This document shows, piece by piece, positions 50,870 to 60,809 of a stretch of 64,000 nt of DNA (position 1 is its first letter; every line of letters starts with the position of its first letter). Position numbers and translations under genes: made by a program. The notes below the pieces were generated by a model. It was not told the DNA's origin. It ran no database searches and saw only the letters and a list, made by a program, of their open reading frames with translations. This DNA comes from Lachnospiraceae bacterium (GTDB lineage Bacteria > Bacillota_A > Clostridia > Lachnospirales > Lachnospiraceae). The stretch covers positions 1 through 64,000 of the forward strand of contig JAETQR010000020.1 of assembly GCA_021770615.1 (NCBI GenBank), written 5' to 3'.

Positions 50870-50930
50870 TTTTTTCTCCATTCTTTTGCATATGTAATAT
50901 TATTATAACACCAATCATTCTGTTTTTCAA

Positions 50931-50946
50931 TGTTTCACGTGAAACA
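50931..50946. promoter_or_regulatory. parS: parS site 1
   Basis: The perfect 16-base palindrome TGTTTCACGTGAAACA, the Firmicutes parS consensus, between parA and the stop codon of rsmG. Confidence 0.97.
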
Positions 50947-51651
50947 TTACAAAGGATTTTTTTTCGGTTTTCCTGCTTTTCTCGGATATTTTTCTGGAGT
51001 AAAATCACTTTTTACAATTTCTAAAATATATCTCTCATAATCACTTTCATCTGCAGGATTTAGAATTTTTTCAATATTACAATTCAATACATGAAAGGCA
51101 TTTTCTGCTTTTTCAATTTCCTCAGTAACTTTCTTACTTTTATATAAGAATAAATTTCCTTTTACCTTTACAAAAGGAGAACAATATTCTAATAACAATG
51201 GTAATGCAGCTACCGCTCTTGAAATACAAATATCAAATTGTTCGCGATACTTATTATCTTTTCCTAAATCTTCTGCCCTTCCATGAATCAATTTCACATT
51301 TGTTAATTCAAGCATATCTACGATCAATTTTAAAAATTCAATTCTTTTATTTAATGAATCAACTAAGGTAAAAGAAGTGTCTGATAACATAATTGCCAAA
51401 GGAATTCCTGGAAAACCAGCTCCCGTTCCAAGATCAAGGACTACTTTATTTTCAAAATAAGAAAATGGGATATCTTTTAAAATAAGACAGCTATCTAAAA
51501 AATGTTTTTTGATTACATCCTCATACTCTGTAATTGTAGTCAAATTTATTTTACTATTTTCTTGAATCAACAGGTCATAATACTTTTTAAATTTATGAAC
51601 TTGCATTTGGTTCAAACGAATTCCATAATCTTTAAATAAATCTTGTATCAA
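50947..51651 (-). CDS. rsmG: 16S rRNA (guanine527-N7)-methyltransferase RsmG (GidB)
   Basis: 234 aa. Rossmann methyltransferase with VVLDLGTGAGFPGIPLAIM (SAM motif I) and CISRAVAALPLLLEYC. It modifies G527 of 16S rRNA; loss gives low-level streptomycin resistance in other bacteria. TTG 51651 is favoured because GAGGTG lies 6 bases upstream; the GTG at 51660 overlaps that site. The gene is bracketed exactly by two parS sites. Confidence 0.94.
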   Translation of the reverse strand: MIQDLFKDYGIRLNQMQVHKFKKYYDLLIQENSKINLTTITEYEDVIKKHFLDSCLILKDIPFSYFENKVVLDLGTGAGFPGIPLAIMLSDTSFTLVDSLNKRIEFLKLIVDMLELTNVKLIHGRAEDLGKDNKYREQFDICISRAVAALPLLLEYCSPFVKVKGNLFLYKSKKVTEEIEKAENAFHVLNCNIEKILNPADESDYERYILEIVKSDFTPEKYPRKAGKPKKNPL

Positions 51652-51672
51652 AAAATCCACCTCATCTGCAAA

Positions 51673-51688
51673 TGTTTCACGTGAAACA
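51673..51688. promoter_or_regulatory. parS: parS site 2
   Basis: An identical TGTTTCACGTGAAACA palindrome. It overlaps the last codons of mnmG, whose stop is near 51691, and lies just ahead of the rsmG ribosome site. Confidence 0.97.
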
Positions 51689-51690
51689 TT

Positions 51691-53574
51691 TTATTTCGTA
51701 TTAAAATTTTCAAGATATACAAGCAATACAGAAATATCTGCCGGAGAAACTCCTGATATTCTGGCAGCCTGTCCGATAGACTCCGGTCTTATATCTGATA
51801 ACTTTTGCACAGCTTCTTTACGCAAACTATTGATCAAGGTATAATCAATCTCCTTTGGAATTTTCTTTCGTTCCAATTTTTTAAATTGCTTGACTTGTTT
51901 TAATTGCCTTGTAATATACCCTTCATATTTTACATTTATGTTTACCTGCTCACAAACATCATCCGGAAGTTCCGGGCGATCCAGATCGATTACAGAAACA
52001 ATTTCATAATTAAGTTCCGGACGACGAATCAATTCTGCCAAAGTAATCCCACTTTGTAAAGGAGTACTTCCATGTTCCTGCAATAACTTCTGAACTTTTT
52101 CTGTTCCTCCCACAGATGTATTTGCAATACGTTTGATTTCCTGTTTAATAAGATTATCCTTTTCCAATAATTTTTTATATCGTTCCTCACTGATTAAACC
52201 TACTTCATATCCGATCGGAGTAAGTCTCAGGTCAGCATTATCCTGTCTCAACAATAAACGATATTCTGCTCTTGACGTCATCATACGATAAGGTTCATTT
52301 GTACCTTTTGTCACAAGATCATCAATCAGGACACCAATATATGCCTGAGACCGGTCAAGAATAACAGGTTCTTTTTTTTGTAATTTTCTTGCTGCGTTAA
52401 TTCCTGCCATAAGCCCCTGTGCTGCAGCTTCCTCGTAACCGGAACTTCCATTTGCCTGACCTGCACTAAAAAGTCCTTCAATTTTCTTAAATTCCAATGA
52501 AGCTTTTAACTCCAATGAATCAATACAATCATATTCAATGGCATACGCATTCCGAACAATCTTAGCATTTTCCAAACCGGGTACGGTACGGTACATTTCA
52601 TATTGAACATCCTCCGGCAAAGAACTGGACATTCCTCCAATATAAACTTCTGAAGTATATAATCCTTCTGGTTCAATAAATACCTGATGCCGGTTTTTAT
52701 CAGAAAACCTGACAACTTTATCTTCAATAGAAGGACAATACCTGGGACCAGTTCCCTTGATCACTCCGGAATAAAGAGGAGAGCGGTCAATATTATCCCG
52801 AATGATTTCATGTGTCTCCTCATTTGTATAAGTAAGCCAACACTTAACCTGTTCTCTTTCGATATCCTCCGGGCGATTTGTAAATGAAAACGGTACTACC
52901 TTTTCATCACCAAACTGAGGCTCCATTTTAGAATAATCTACTGTATTTCCATCCATTCTTGCAGGAGTCCCTGTCTTAAATCTTCTTATACAAATTCCAT
53001 TTTTTTCCAACGAGTCTGATAAATAATTTGCTGCTGATAAACCATTCGGACCAGTATAAGTAGAAACTTCACCTGTTATACATCTTGATTTTAAATAAGT
53101 TCCGGTACAAAGAACACATACTTTACAATCATAGACAGCCCCTGTAAATGTTTTCACCCCGGTTATCATTCCATCCTCTATGATCAACTCCGTGACTTCA
53201 GCCTGCTTTACAGAAATCTTTTCATTATCTTCTAATTTTTTTCTCATGCACTTCGTGTACATACTTTTATCTGCCTGAGCCCGGAGGGAATGTACAGCAG
53301 GCCCTTTTGATTTATTTAACATCTTACTCTGTATAAAAGTAGAATCAATATTTTTTCCCATCTCCCCGCCAAGAGCATCAATTTCTCTTACCAGATGTCC
53401 TTTGGAAGAGCCTCCGATATTCGGATTACAGGGCATCAATGCGATACTGTCTACACTAACTGTAAAAATAGCGGTATCAAATCCGAGTCTGGCCAAAGCA
53501 AGAGCCGCTTCACATCCGGCATGACCGGCTCCTACCACTACAGCATCATATGTTTCATGCAAATATTTTTTCAA
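51691..53574 (-). CDS. mnmG: tRNA uridine 5-carboxymethylaminomethyl modification enzyme MnmG (GidA)
   Basis: 627 aa. An FAD-binding protein that with MnmE modifies U34 of certain tRNAs. The FAD motif GAGHAG is at 15-20, with the signatures [23 protein letters not shown] and [10 protein letters not shown] plus a C-terminal helical domain ([21 protein letters not shown]). The start is TTG at 53574, since GAGGTG precedes it by 7 bases and the product then begins (M)[19 protein letters not shown] as usual. It lies 11 bases after mnmE. Confidence 0.96.
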   Translation of the reverse strand: MKKYLHETYDAVVVGAGHAGCEAALALARLGFDTAIFTVSVDSIALMPCNPNIGGSSKGHLVREIDALGGEMGKNIDSTFIQSKMLNKSKGPAVHSLRAQADKSMYTKCMRKKLEDNEKISVKQAEVTELIIEDGMITGVKTFTGAVYDCKVCVLCTGTYLKSRCITGEVSTYTGPNGLSAANYLSDSLEKNGICIRRFKTGTPARMDGNTVDYSKMEPQFGDEKVVPFSFTNRPEDIEREQVKCWLTYTNEETHEIIRDNIDRSPLYSGVIKGTGPRYCPSIEDKVVRFSDKNRHQVFIEPEGLYTSEVYIGGMSSSLPEDVQYEMYRTVPGLENAKIVRNAYAIEYDCIDSLELKASLEFKKIEGLFSAGQANGSSGYEEAAAQGLMAGINAARKLQKKEPVILDRSQAYIGVLIDDLVTKGTNEPYRMMTSRAEYRLLLRQDNADLRLTPIGYEVGLISEERYKKLLEKDNLIKQEIKRIANTSVGGTEKVQKLLQEHGSTPLQSGITLAELIRRPELNYEIVSVIDLDRPELPDDVCEQVNINVKYEGYITRQLKQVKQFKKLERKKIPKEIDYTLINSLRKEAVQKLSDIRPESIGQAARISGVSPADISVLLVYLENFNTK

Positions 53575-53585
53575 AACAATACACC

Positions 53586-54962
53586 TCACTTGCCCATACA
53601 AAACTTCCGGAATATCGTATCCACCAGATCATCATCAACACTTTCACCGATTATCTTTCCGAGACTTTCATATGCATTCATCAGATCGATCGTATAAAAA
53701 TCCTCACCCATTTGCATCCGGATACTATCTATTACATGTTCCAAACTGGCGACACTTTCTGTCACAGCCTGTTTCTGCCTTACATTTGATATATATATTT
53801 CATCATTAAATGATATTTTTTCAAGATAAAACTGCTTTTTAATATATGCTTCTAACTGCTCCAGCCCATGACTGGTTTTCGCTGAAAAAGAAATAATATG
53901 TTTGTCGGTATATTTTTCTATTTCAGATTCATGAACGACCAGATCCAGATCATTTTTATTTAATAAAATTACAGCATTCCGATTTGAAATTTCTTTCATC
54001 AAAAAAATATCATCATCCGTAAGTTTTTCACTTCCATCAATAATAAGAATACAAAAATCCGCTGATCCAATATTTTCTTTTGCTTTCTCAATTCCTATTC
54101 TCTCTACTTTATCTTCCGTATCATGGATCCCTGCCGTATCGATCAGATGAAGAAAAATATCTCCCAATCTTACATCTTCCTCCAAAGTATCTCTCGTCGT
54201 ACCGGGAACATCTGTCACGATCGCTCGTTCCGTTCCAAGGATCGCATTTAAAAAAGAAGACTTTCCCACATTTGGCCGTCCAATAATGACCGTTTGTATC
54301 CCCTCCCGGATCATTCTTCCATTATCATAATTATCTCTTATCTTTTTTAACTCAGATAAAGAGTTTGTTATTCTTTTATCAAAACCCTCTGAAAAATCAT
54401 CCAGAGAAATATGTTCCGGATCGTCCAATGCTGCTTCGATATAAGCCACATCATTTAAAATATCATTCCGGATAAAGATAATTTTTTCTTTTATAACTCC
54501 CTTTAATTGATTTACAGAATTTTCCACTGCATATCTGCTCTTTGACTCAATAAGATCCATCACAGCTTCTGCCTGGGACAGATCGATCCTTCCATTCAAA
54601 AATGCACGCTTTGTAAATTCTCCGGGTTCTGCAATACGTACCCCCTGCGATAAAATAAGTTCTAATATTTCCTGACAGAGAAAAACTCCTCCATGGCATT
54701 GAATTTCTACTACATCTTCTTTTGTATAACTATTCGGCGATTTCATTAAAAGAACGATAACCTCATCCAGGATTTCAGATTTTTCATTTATTACAAAACC
54801 ATAATTTACAGTATGGCTTTTACATTCTGACAAAGTTTTATTTTTAAATCGCAATATGTTATCTGCACTTTGAATTGCATGGCTTCCACTGATCCGGAGT
54901 ATACTCACCCCTCCATTTACGGAAGCAGTAACGATCGCAGCGATCGTGTCATCATAAAACAT
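53586..54962 (-). CDS. mnmE: tRNA modification GTPase MnmE (TrmE)
   Basis: 458 aa. An N-terminal formyl-THF-binding domain beginning [23 protein letters not shown], a central helical domain, a G domain with [26 protein letters not shown] and NKND, and the invariant C-terminal CMGK with its reactive Cys. It works as a dimer with MnmG. ATG 54962 has AGGTGA upstream; a longer ORF begins within the upstream terminator and is rejected. Confidence 0.97.
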   Translation of the reverse strand: MFYDDTIAAIVTASVNGGVSILRISGSHAIQSADNILRFKNKTLSECKSHTVNYGFVINEKSEILDEVIVLLMKSPNSYTKEDVVEIQCHGGVFLCQEILELILSQGVRIAEPGEFTKRAFLNGRIDLSQAEAVMDLIESKSRYAVENSVNQLKGVIKEKIIFIRNDILNDVAYIEAALDDPEHISLDDFSEGFDKRITNSLSELKKIRDNYDNGRMIREGIQTVIIGRPNVGKSSFLNAILGTERAIVTDVPGTTRDTLEEDVRLGDIFLHLIDTAGIHDTEDKVERIGIEKAKENIGSADFCILIIDGSEKLTDDDIFLMKEISNRNAVILLNKNDLDLVVHESEIEKYTDKHIISFSAKTSHGLEQLEAYIKKQFYLEKISFNDEIYISNVRQKQAVTESVASLEHVIDSIRMQMGEDFYTIDLMNAYESLGKIIGESVDDDLVDTIFRKFCMGK

Positions 54963-54986
54963 AAAATCACCTAAAACTTTCACAGT

Positions 54987-55041
54987 AATAAAAACGGGCA
55001 TCCCCTGGCCGGATCTTAAATCACGACTTTTGGGATACCCG
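54987..55041 (-). terminator. Terminator between jag and mnmE
   Basis: CGGGTATCCC/GGGATGCCCG (55032-55041 with 54995-55004) followed by TTTTTATT on the minus strand. It splits the origin-left operon into rpmH-to-jag and mnmE-to-DUF4446 parts, though partial read-through is possible. Confidence 0.85.
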
Positions 55042-55054
55042 ACTGAGTTCTTTT

Positions 55055-55825
55055 TTAGTCCTCTTTTTCAACTGCAGGTTTTTCATCGTTATTTCTATTA
55101 TGATTTCTATCATAAGGCCTGCGTCTGTTATTCCCCCGTCCATTATAATTATTTTTCCTGCGATAATTATTATTTCTGCGAGGAGGCATATTAGCATATT
55201 CCTTTGAAATATTTACAACTACCTTACGGAATGGTTCTTCACCTTCACTATAAGTTTCAATATACTTATCATTTTGAAGGGCAGCATGGATAATTCTTCT
55301 TTCGTAAGGATTCATCGGTTCAAGGTAAGCCGGCTTACGGGTCTTTTTAACTTTATTTGCAATATTTTTTGCAAGATTTTCAATCGTCTCTTTACGACGT
55401 TCCCTGTAATTTTCCGTATCAATTTTAATTTTTACATATTTTTCTCTATTCTTATTCGCTACTAAAGATGTCAGGTATTGGATCGAATCCAGAGTTTGTC
55501 CTCTTTTTCCGATCAGAACACCCATCTCAGGACCTTTTAATTCAATATCAATATAACTGTTTTCCTCATCATAATCCATCACTATTTCTACTTCAAGATT
55601 CATATTTTCAAATAAAACAGAAAGAAAACGTTTAACAGTATCTTCAACACTTTCTTTTTTACAAACCCGGATTTTTGCCGGTTTACTAAATAAACCAAGT
55701 ATACCATTACTTTCTCTTTCGATTACTTCATATTCAATCTGATCACTTGTCGTTTCAAGTTTGATCAAAGCCTCTGTTAAGGCTTCATCTACAGTCTTTG
55801 CAGTAAACTCAAGCCAATTTGACAT
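55055..55825 (-). CDS. jag: RNA-binding protein Jag/KhpB (SpoIIIJ-associated)
   Basis: 256 aa. Jag-N domain (about 3-50, FTAKTVDEALTEALIKL), a KH domain (about 80-150, GVLIGKRGQTLDSIQYL), an R3H domain (about 152-215, NPYERRIIHAALQ) and a disordered Arg/Asn-rich tail (about 216-256) before an acidic end. It binds RNA with KhpA and tunes cell division and elongation in other Firmicutes. It stands directly after yidC, the standard order. Confidence 0.95.
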   Translation of the reverse strand: MSNWLEFTAKTVDEALTEALIKLETTSDQIEYEVIERESNGILGLFSKPAKIRVCKKESVEDTVKRFLSVLFENMNLEVEIVMDYDEENSYIDIELKGPEMGVLIGKRGQTLDSIQYLTSLVANKNREKYVKIKIDTENYRERRKETIENLAKNIANKVKKTRKPAYLEPMNPYERRIIHAALQNDKYIETYSEGEEPFRKVVVNISKEYANMPPRRNNNYRRKNNYNGRGNNRRRPYDRNHNRNNDEKPAVEKED

Positions 55826-55865
55826 ATCAATTCCTCCAATCCGTCAAAACGCTGTTTCTCATTCA

Positions 55866-56834
55866 TTATTTCTCTTTCTTATTTCCTGACAACATATGAG
55901 CATATCCGGAAATGCTCCCCGGTTTAATATCCTTATTTACTTTTACATCGTTATTTCCTTTTCCGGAAACAGTTGAAGAAGCTTTATTCTGATAATTTGT
56001 TGCCGTCTTGATTGAACTTGTCCTTTGTTTGGAATACATTTCCATCTGCCGGTTCATTTCTTCACGTTTTTTATTTTTCTTATCTGCCTTCTCTTTATTC
56101 TTTTCAATCAGATCCTCCATAGAAATATTATCTACATGCCGATTGATAAAATATGCCTGCACAATACGGAAGATTGCACCTGTGATCCAGTAAAGACCTA
56201 CACCTATATTTAATGATAAACAAAATATACCGGACATAACAGGCATAAAATAATTCATCATCTTCATACTCGCTGCCATAGAATCCTGCTGCTGGTTATT
56301 TTTATCATTTTTAACCTGAAGCATCTTCGTATTGATAAACTGAAAAACAACAGCAAGAATTGGGATCAAATAAGCAAGTTTCGTAACCTTTGCATACTGA
56401 TTTGGCGTCTGTGATACATCCAATCCTAAAAAGCCGGTAGCCCCCTCCAAAGACGGAACATATGTTGTAATTTGTCCAATGATCCCATATAAAGCAAATA
56501 AGATCGGCATACTAATGAGCAAAGGCAGGCAACCACCAAAAGGACTTATGCCATATTTTGTATACACGGCCTGTGTTTCTGCATTCATTTTCATGACAGA
56601 ATCATTATCTTTTTTATCCTTATATTTATCCCGGATTGCCTGAAGTTCCGGATTTAAGCGATTCATAAGACGGGATGATTTCTGTTGTTTTGCATTTAAC
56701 GGAATCATGATCGCATATACGATAATTGTAAACAGTATAATACATAAACCAATGTTATGAATCCCAAATACATGAAACACAAACCAGTCAATACCGGTTA
56801 AGATCCCTCCTAGCAATTCATAAATAAAACTCAA
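55866..56834 (-). CDS. yidC: Membrane protein insertase YidC/OxaA
   Basis: 322 aa with five membrane helices. The cytoplasmic coil QQKSSRLMNRLNPELQAIRDKYK and the helix FGGCLPLLISMPILFALY are typical. The product starts without the usual lipobox signal peptide. The start is TTG at 56834, with GGAGG 9 bases before it. It inserts small membrane proteins alone or with Sec. The long basic C-terminal tail (about 240-322) likely touches the ribosome. Confidence 0.95.
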   Translation of the reverse strand: MSFIYELLGGILTGIDWFVFHVFGIHNIGLCIILFTIIVYAIMIPLNAKQQKSSRLMNRLNPELQAIRDKYKDKKDNDSVMKMNAETQAVYTKYGISPFGGCLPLLISMPILFALYGIIGQITTYVPSLEGATGFLGLDVSQTPNQYAKVTKLAYLIPILAVVFQFINTKMLQVKNDKNNQQQDSMAASMKMMNYFMPVMSGIFCLSLNIGVGLYWITGAIFRIVQAYFINRHVDNISMEDLIEKNKEKADKKNKKREEMNRQMEMYSKQRTSSIKTATNYQNKASSTVSGKGNNDVKVNKDIKPGSISGYAHMLSGNKKEK

Positions 56835-56881
56835 CTTTATTTACCTCCACATTTTTATCCGACAAAAGAATTAAGAAACCA

Positions 56882-57094
56882 TCAAGGTACTGGATCATAA
56901 CCGCCCTTGTGAAACGGATGACATCTCAAAATTCTTTTCACAGCCAAAAAACCACCTTTCGCCGCACCATATTTTGTAATTGCCTGAACAGCATATTCAG
57001 AACAACACGGTGTATAAATGCAGGTTGGTGTTCTTTTTAACGGTGAAATAAATTTTTGATATATTTTCAGTAAAAACAAAAAAAATTTTTTCAT
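56882..57094 (-). CDS. yidD: Membrane insertion factor YidD
   Basis: A 70-aa basic, amphipathic protein with the family signature [24 protein letters not shown] and the C-terminal [14 protein letters not shown]. Assists YidC. Its ATG overlaps the rnpA stop by four bases (ATGA), so translation is coupled. Confidence 0.95.
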   Translation of the reverse strand: MKKFFLFLLKIYQKFISPLKRTPTCIYTPCCSEYAVQAITKYGAAKGGFLAVKRILRCHPFHKGGYDPVP

Positions 57095-57420
57095 TTTAAT
57101 ATTCCATGTAATTTACACAAGTGGCATACAGCACTGTCAATTTCATCAAAACTTCTATCCTTTGCCGTATTTCTGGCAACTATGACTATATTATAACTCA
57201 TCATCAAATGTGCATCATTTTTACGAACCGATTCTCTTAACAGTCTGGTGACTCTATGACGCACAACACTATTACCAACCTTCTTACTCACAGAAAATCC
57301 ATAATGATTGGGACCACTTTCCCTCTTCGACACTACCATCACCAGATACTTATTCGCTTTTGATCTACCAAATTTGTAAACTTTTTGAAACTCCGAATTT
57401 TTTCCTAATCTTTCAAACAC
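57091..57420 (-). CDS. rnpA: Ribonuclease P protein component
   Basis: 109 aa. A small basic protein that helps the RNase P RNA bind pre-tRNA. The signature [15 protein letters not shown] and [26 protein letters not shown] (the RNR motif) are present. Start at GTG 57420, 9 bases after GAGG; an upstream ATG gives a longer hydrophobic N-terminus with no ribosome site. It lies 64 bases after rpmH. Confidence 0.94.
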   Translation of the reverse strand: MFERLGKNSEFQKVYKFGRSKANKYLVMVVSKRESGPNHYGFSVSKKVGNSVVRHRVTRLLRESVRKNDAHLMMSYNIVIVARNTAKDRSFDEIDSAVCHLCKLHGILK

Positions 57421-57484
57421 TGTTTCCGTCCTCATAAAGAGAAGAAAAAGCCACACATTTTATGTGACTTTGCACAATACTGCC

Positions 57485-57619
57485 CTAGGCAGATAATTTC
57501 TTTCTTCCTTTTGCTCTTCTTCTGGAAAGGACTTTCCTTCCATTTGAAGTTCTCATTCTTTTACGAAAACCATGTACTCTGGCTCTGGATTTCTTTTTTG
57601 GCTGAAATGTCATTTTCAT
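57485..57619 (-). CDS. rpmH: 50S ribosomal protein L34
   Basis: 44 aa, ending [13 protein letters not shown], with the family core [24 protein letters not shown]. The ATG at 57619 follows AAGGAGGTG by 7 bases. It is the first gene of the origin-left operon and has a strong promoter. Confidence 0.98.
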   Translation of the reverse strand: MKMTFQPKKKSRARVHGFRKRMRTSNGRKVLSRRRAKGRKKLSA

Positions 57620-57684
57620 GATTGCTACACCTCCTTCATCTTTTATACAAATTTGAAAACAATTTAAAATCCGTATCAAGCCTA

Positions 57685-57713
57685 ATTATAGTATTGAATT
57701 GCCGATTAGTCAA
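57685..57713 (-). promoter_or_regulatory. Promoter of rpmH operon
   Basis: TTGACT (57708-57713), a 17-base spacer and TATAAT (57685-57690) on the minus strand. Confidence 0.9.
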
Positions 57714-57753
57714 GCAAATATTCCAAGAAAATTATAAATTTGCAAATAGCCCA

Positions 57754-57782
57754 TTGAAAAAACATTCATTTTGAGGTAAAAT
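57754..57782 (+). promoter_or_regulatory. Promoter of dnaA
   Basis: TTGAAA (57754-57759), a 17-base spacer and TAAAAT (57777-57782), 57 bases before dnaA. I see no consensus DnaA box in the rpmH-dnaA interval. Confidence 0.72.
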
Positions 57783-57838
57783 GTAAATGTATGTTTATAC
57801 CCTTATTTCAATTTTTTATTAGTTAGGTAGGTTTTTTT

Positions 57839-59194
57839 ATGGAAAACGAAATAAAAACCAAATGGAACAATATTATCGCTTATCTGAAGGAAGAAAGTGC
57901 CATTACCGGACCTGCGATCCGCACTTTTATTGAACCTTTAGAAGTTTTTTCATTTGAAGACGGCATTGTTACATTTCAAATCAATAAAGAAACCCAGGGA
58001 GATTGTATCGACATACTTAAATCAAAGTACAATGTTCATATTAAAGTAGCAATCGAAGTAGTTACCGGACAGGAAGTTGAAATCGACTACATCTACAAAA
58101 CAGAATCAGTTTCTTCCTATATAAAAGAGGAAACTTTGACAGATAAGTATCCTTATTTGAAATCAGGTCATTCTTTTGATACTTTTGTTACCAGCCGGAG
58201 TAACTCCATGGCCTATGCAGCTGCAGTAGCTGTCGCCGAAGCGCCTACCTCACAGGTTTATAACCCACTTTTTCTATACAGTGGATCAGGACTCGGTAAA
58301 ACTCATCTGATGCATTCTATTGCAAGGCACATTATTGAAAACCGTCCTGAACTTAATGTACTTTATACAACCAGCGAAGACTTTACGAACCAGGTAGTTG
58401 AGGCGATCCGTACAAATAAGAAAAAAGGAGACACTGCTGCTACTACAAACCTCAGAAAAAAATACCGGTACGTGGATGTGCTTCTGATCGACGATATCCA
58501 GTTCATTATCGGAAAAGAGTCTACCCAGATTGAATTTTTTAATACATTTGAGGCACTTTTTCAGGCAGATAAACAAATTGTCATCTCCAGCGATAAGCCT
58601 CCCCGCGACATGGACCAGCTCGATGAAAGGTATCGTTCCCGTTTTAATTCAGGTCTTCCGATCGATATCCAGCCGCCGGATTACGAAACAAGTATGGCGA
58701 TTTTGAAAAATTATCAGGAAAATGAATCCATTAAATTAGAAGATAAAATCCTGAGTTATATCGCTACGAACATAAAATCAAACATAAGGGATCTGGAAGG
58801 TGCATATAAAAAAGTTATCTTTCTCTCAAAACTGACACATCAGGAGATAACCCTTGCACTGGCGGAAGATGCTTTAAAAGATATTATTAAACCAAATGAT
58901 TCAAAAGAGATTACAGTAGACTACATAAATAAGATCGTCACCGATCACTATAATCTGGCGGAAGATGCGATCATATCCAAAAGAAAACAAAAGAGTATCG
59001 CATTTCCAAGACAGATATGCATGTATTTATGCAAAGAATTAACAGGTTTATCCACAACAGATATCGGTGAAAAGCTTGGAAACAGGGATCATTCGACAGT
59101 TATCCACGGATGCACAAAAATTGAGGAAATGCTTAAGGTTGATAACAGCCTTCAAAATACGATTGATATCCTTATGAAAAAAATCAATCCCTGA
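57839..59194 (+). CDS. dnaA: Chromosomal replication initiator DnaA
   Basis: 451 aa. Domain I (about 1-85), a short domain II, an AAA+ domain with Walker A SGSGLGKT (148-155), Walker B LLIDDIQF and the initiator-specific motif, then domain IV with the DnaA-box-binding TTDIGEKLGNRDHSTVIHG (about 410-430). It opens oriC by ATP-dependent filament formation. The ribosome site TTAGGTAGG lies close to the ATG. A perfect DnaA box sequence lies within its own 3' coding part. Confidence 0.98.
   Translation: MENEIKTKWNNIIAYLKEESAITGPAIRTFIEPLEVFSFEDGIVTFQINKETQGDCIDILKSKYNVHIKVAIEVVTGQEVEIDYIYKTESVSSYIKEETLTDKYPYLKSGHSFDTFVTSRSNSMAYAAAVAVAEAPTSQVYNPLFLYSGSGLGKTHLMHSIARHIIENRPELNVLYTTSEDFTNQVVEAIRTNKKKGDTAATTNLRKKYRYVDVLLIDDIQFIIGKESTQIEFFNTFEALFQADKQIVISSDKPPRDMDQLDERYRSRFNSGLPIDIQPPDYETSMAILKNYQENESIKLEDKILSYIATNIKSNIRDLEGAYKKVIFLSKLTHQEITLALAEDALKDIIKPNDSKEITVDYINKIVTDHYNLAEDAIISKRKQKSIAFPRQICMYLCKELTGLSTTDIGEKLGNRDHSTVIHGCTKIEEMLKVDNSLQNTIDILMKKINP
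59048..59108 (+). promoter_or_regulatory. DnaA-box sequences inside the 3' end of dnaA
   Basis: TTATCCACA at 59048-59056 matches the consensus. TTATCCACG at 59100-59108 has one change. Both lie in codons for conserved DnaA residues, so they could be coincidental, but they are in the right place to join the origin that follows. Confidence 0.45.
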
Positions 59195-59458
59195 CATAGT
59201 GTTGATAACTTCAATATAAATTGTTTATTTTATGATCATTTATGTGAATATCCCTTAAATGTAAAAAATTTACTTTTATTAATTTCACATCTTACACATT
59301 TTATCCCTGCATGAATCCATAAGTTATCATGGGATAAAAATCATCATAAAATAAGCTTACTGTGAATTTTACACAAACTCACAGCTATTAATACTATATA
59401 ATACTAAAATATAATTATTTATTAATATGACTTAAACCTGAAGGGGGTTATGCACAAT
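59195..59458. other. Probable oriC unwinding region (dnaA-dnaN interval)
   Basis: A 264-base, very AT-rich interval between dnaA and dnaN, the usual place of the DNA unwinding element in Firmicutes. It holds a near-consensus box TTTTACACA (59367-59375) and degenerate relatives (TGTGAATAT near 59241, TCTTACACA at 59290-59298). No GATC cluster or clear DnaA-trio was confirmed by eye. A -10-like TATAAT (59397-59402) probably serves dnaN. Confidence 0.6.
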
Positions 59459-60562
59459 ATGAAATTCACATGTAATAAATCTGATATCAATGAAGCGATC
59501 AATATTGTATTGAAAGCAGTACCTGGAAAAACGACGATGCCAATCCTTGAATGTGTGGTGATCGAAGCGACAGGAAATGAGCTGAAGCTGACTACGAATG
59601 ATATGTCGCTTGGTATCGAGACAAGATTTGATGCAAATATAGAAGAAGAGGGAATTATACTTGTAAATGCTAAAATGATTTCTGAAATCATCCGGAAGCT
59701 TCCAGATGATAATGTATACTTTGAAGCAGATAATAACGATAATATTCTTTTATTCTGCGGAAAAGCAAAATTTAATCTTTCCGGAAAGAATTATGAAGAA
59801 TTTCCGATGCTTCCTAATATTGAGAAAGAAAAGAAGATCGTTATCTCACAATTTACATTAAAGGAAATGATACGCCAGACAATTTTTTCAATTTCCAATA
59901 ATGAGAATAACAAGATCCTTACCGGTGAACTTTTTGAGATCAATGGAGATGAATTTAAGATTGCCTCCCTTGACCTGCATCGTGTTTCAATCCGAAAAAT
60001 ACAGTTAAAAGAAAGTTTTGATGATATAAAAGCAGTTATTCCCGGAAAGACTCTCAGTGAAGTAAGTAAAATCCTCACAGGAGGCATTGATGATGAAGTA
60101 GAAATTTTCTTTACAAAGAATCATGTTTTGTTTGAACTGGATAAGACGATCATCATATCCAGACTGATTGAAGGAAATTTTTATAATATAAATCAGATGC
60201 TTACAAATGATTATGAGACAAAAGTAACAGTAAATAAAAGAGAACTTTTAGATTGTATCGACCGTGCTACCCTTCTTCTCAGAGAGGCAGAAAATAAACC
60301 AGTCATCATGAATGTAAAAAGTGATGAAATAAAAATGGAGATGAATACGAAGATCGGTTCGATGGATGAAAATATAACCATTGAAAAAGAAGGAAAAGAT
60401 CTTCGGATCGCCTTTGATCCAAAGTTTTTGATCGATGTTTTAAGAGTGATCGATGAGGAAGAAGTTAATTTGTATTTATTTAATGCAAAAGCACCATGTT
60501 TTATCCGGGATGATAATTCTTATATTTATTTGATTCTTCCAGTTAATCTTATTGATAATTAA
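59459..60562 (+). CDS. dnaN: DNA polymerase III beta subunit (sliding clamp)
   Basis: 367 aa. Three repeated clamp domains; the start MKFTCNKSDINEAINIVLKAV and end FIRDDNSYIYLILPVN are diagnostic. It rings DNA and tethers the polymerase and many repair enzymes. Start 59459 gives the usual MKFxC N-terminus; the ATG three codons earlier (59450) is closer to the AAGGGGG site and also possible. Confidence 0.97.
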   Translation: MKFTCNKSDINEAINIVLKAVPGKTTMPILECVVIEATGNELKLTTNDMSLGIETRFDANIEEEGIILVNAKMISEIIRKLPDDNVYFEADNNDNILLFCGKAKFNLSGKNYEEFPMLPNIEKEKKIVISQFTLKEMIRQTIFSISNNENNKILTGELFEINGDEFKIASLDLHRVSIRKIQLKESFDDIKAVIPGKTLSEVSKILTGGIDDEVEIFFTKNHVLFELDKTIIISRLIEGNFYNINQMLTNDYETKVTVNKRELLDCIDRATLLLREAENKPVIMNVKSDEIKMEMNTKIGSMDENITIEKEGKDLRIAFDPKFLIDVLRVIDEEEVNLYLFNAKAPCFIRDDNSYIYLILPVNLIDN

Positions 60563-60596
60563 AAATTGACGATCAAAAATAGAATGGAGTATAAAA

Positions 60597-60809
60597 ATGG
60601 AAGAAATCGTGATAAAAGATGAATATATCAAACTTGGACAGGCTCTGAAACTTGCTGGGCTTGCGGGTTCAGGAGTTGACGCTAAGTTTATGATCGAAGA
60701 TGGGATCGTTATGGTGAACGGTGAGACAGAATTGCGGCGCGGAAGAAAAATACATCCCGGTGATATGATAAGTCTGGAGGATAGACAGGTAAAGGTAGTC
60801 GCTATATGA
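60597..60809 (+). CDS. yaaA: S4-domain RNA-binding protein YaaA (RlbA-like)
   Basis: 70 aa, an S4 fold (about 10-60, YIKLGQALKLAGLAGSGVDAKFMI ... RRGRKIHPGD). Always found between dnaN and recF in Firmicutes; thought to help ribosome large-subunit biogenesis. It overlaps recF by four bases (ATGA). Confidence 0.93.
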   Translation: MEEIVIKDEYIKLGQALKLAGLAGSGVDAKFMIEDGIVMVNGETELRRGRKIHPGDMISLEDRQVKVVAI

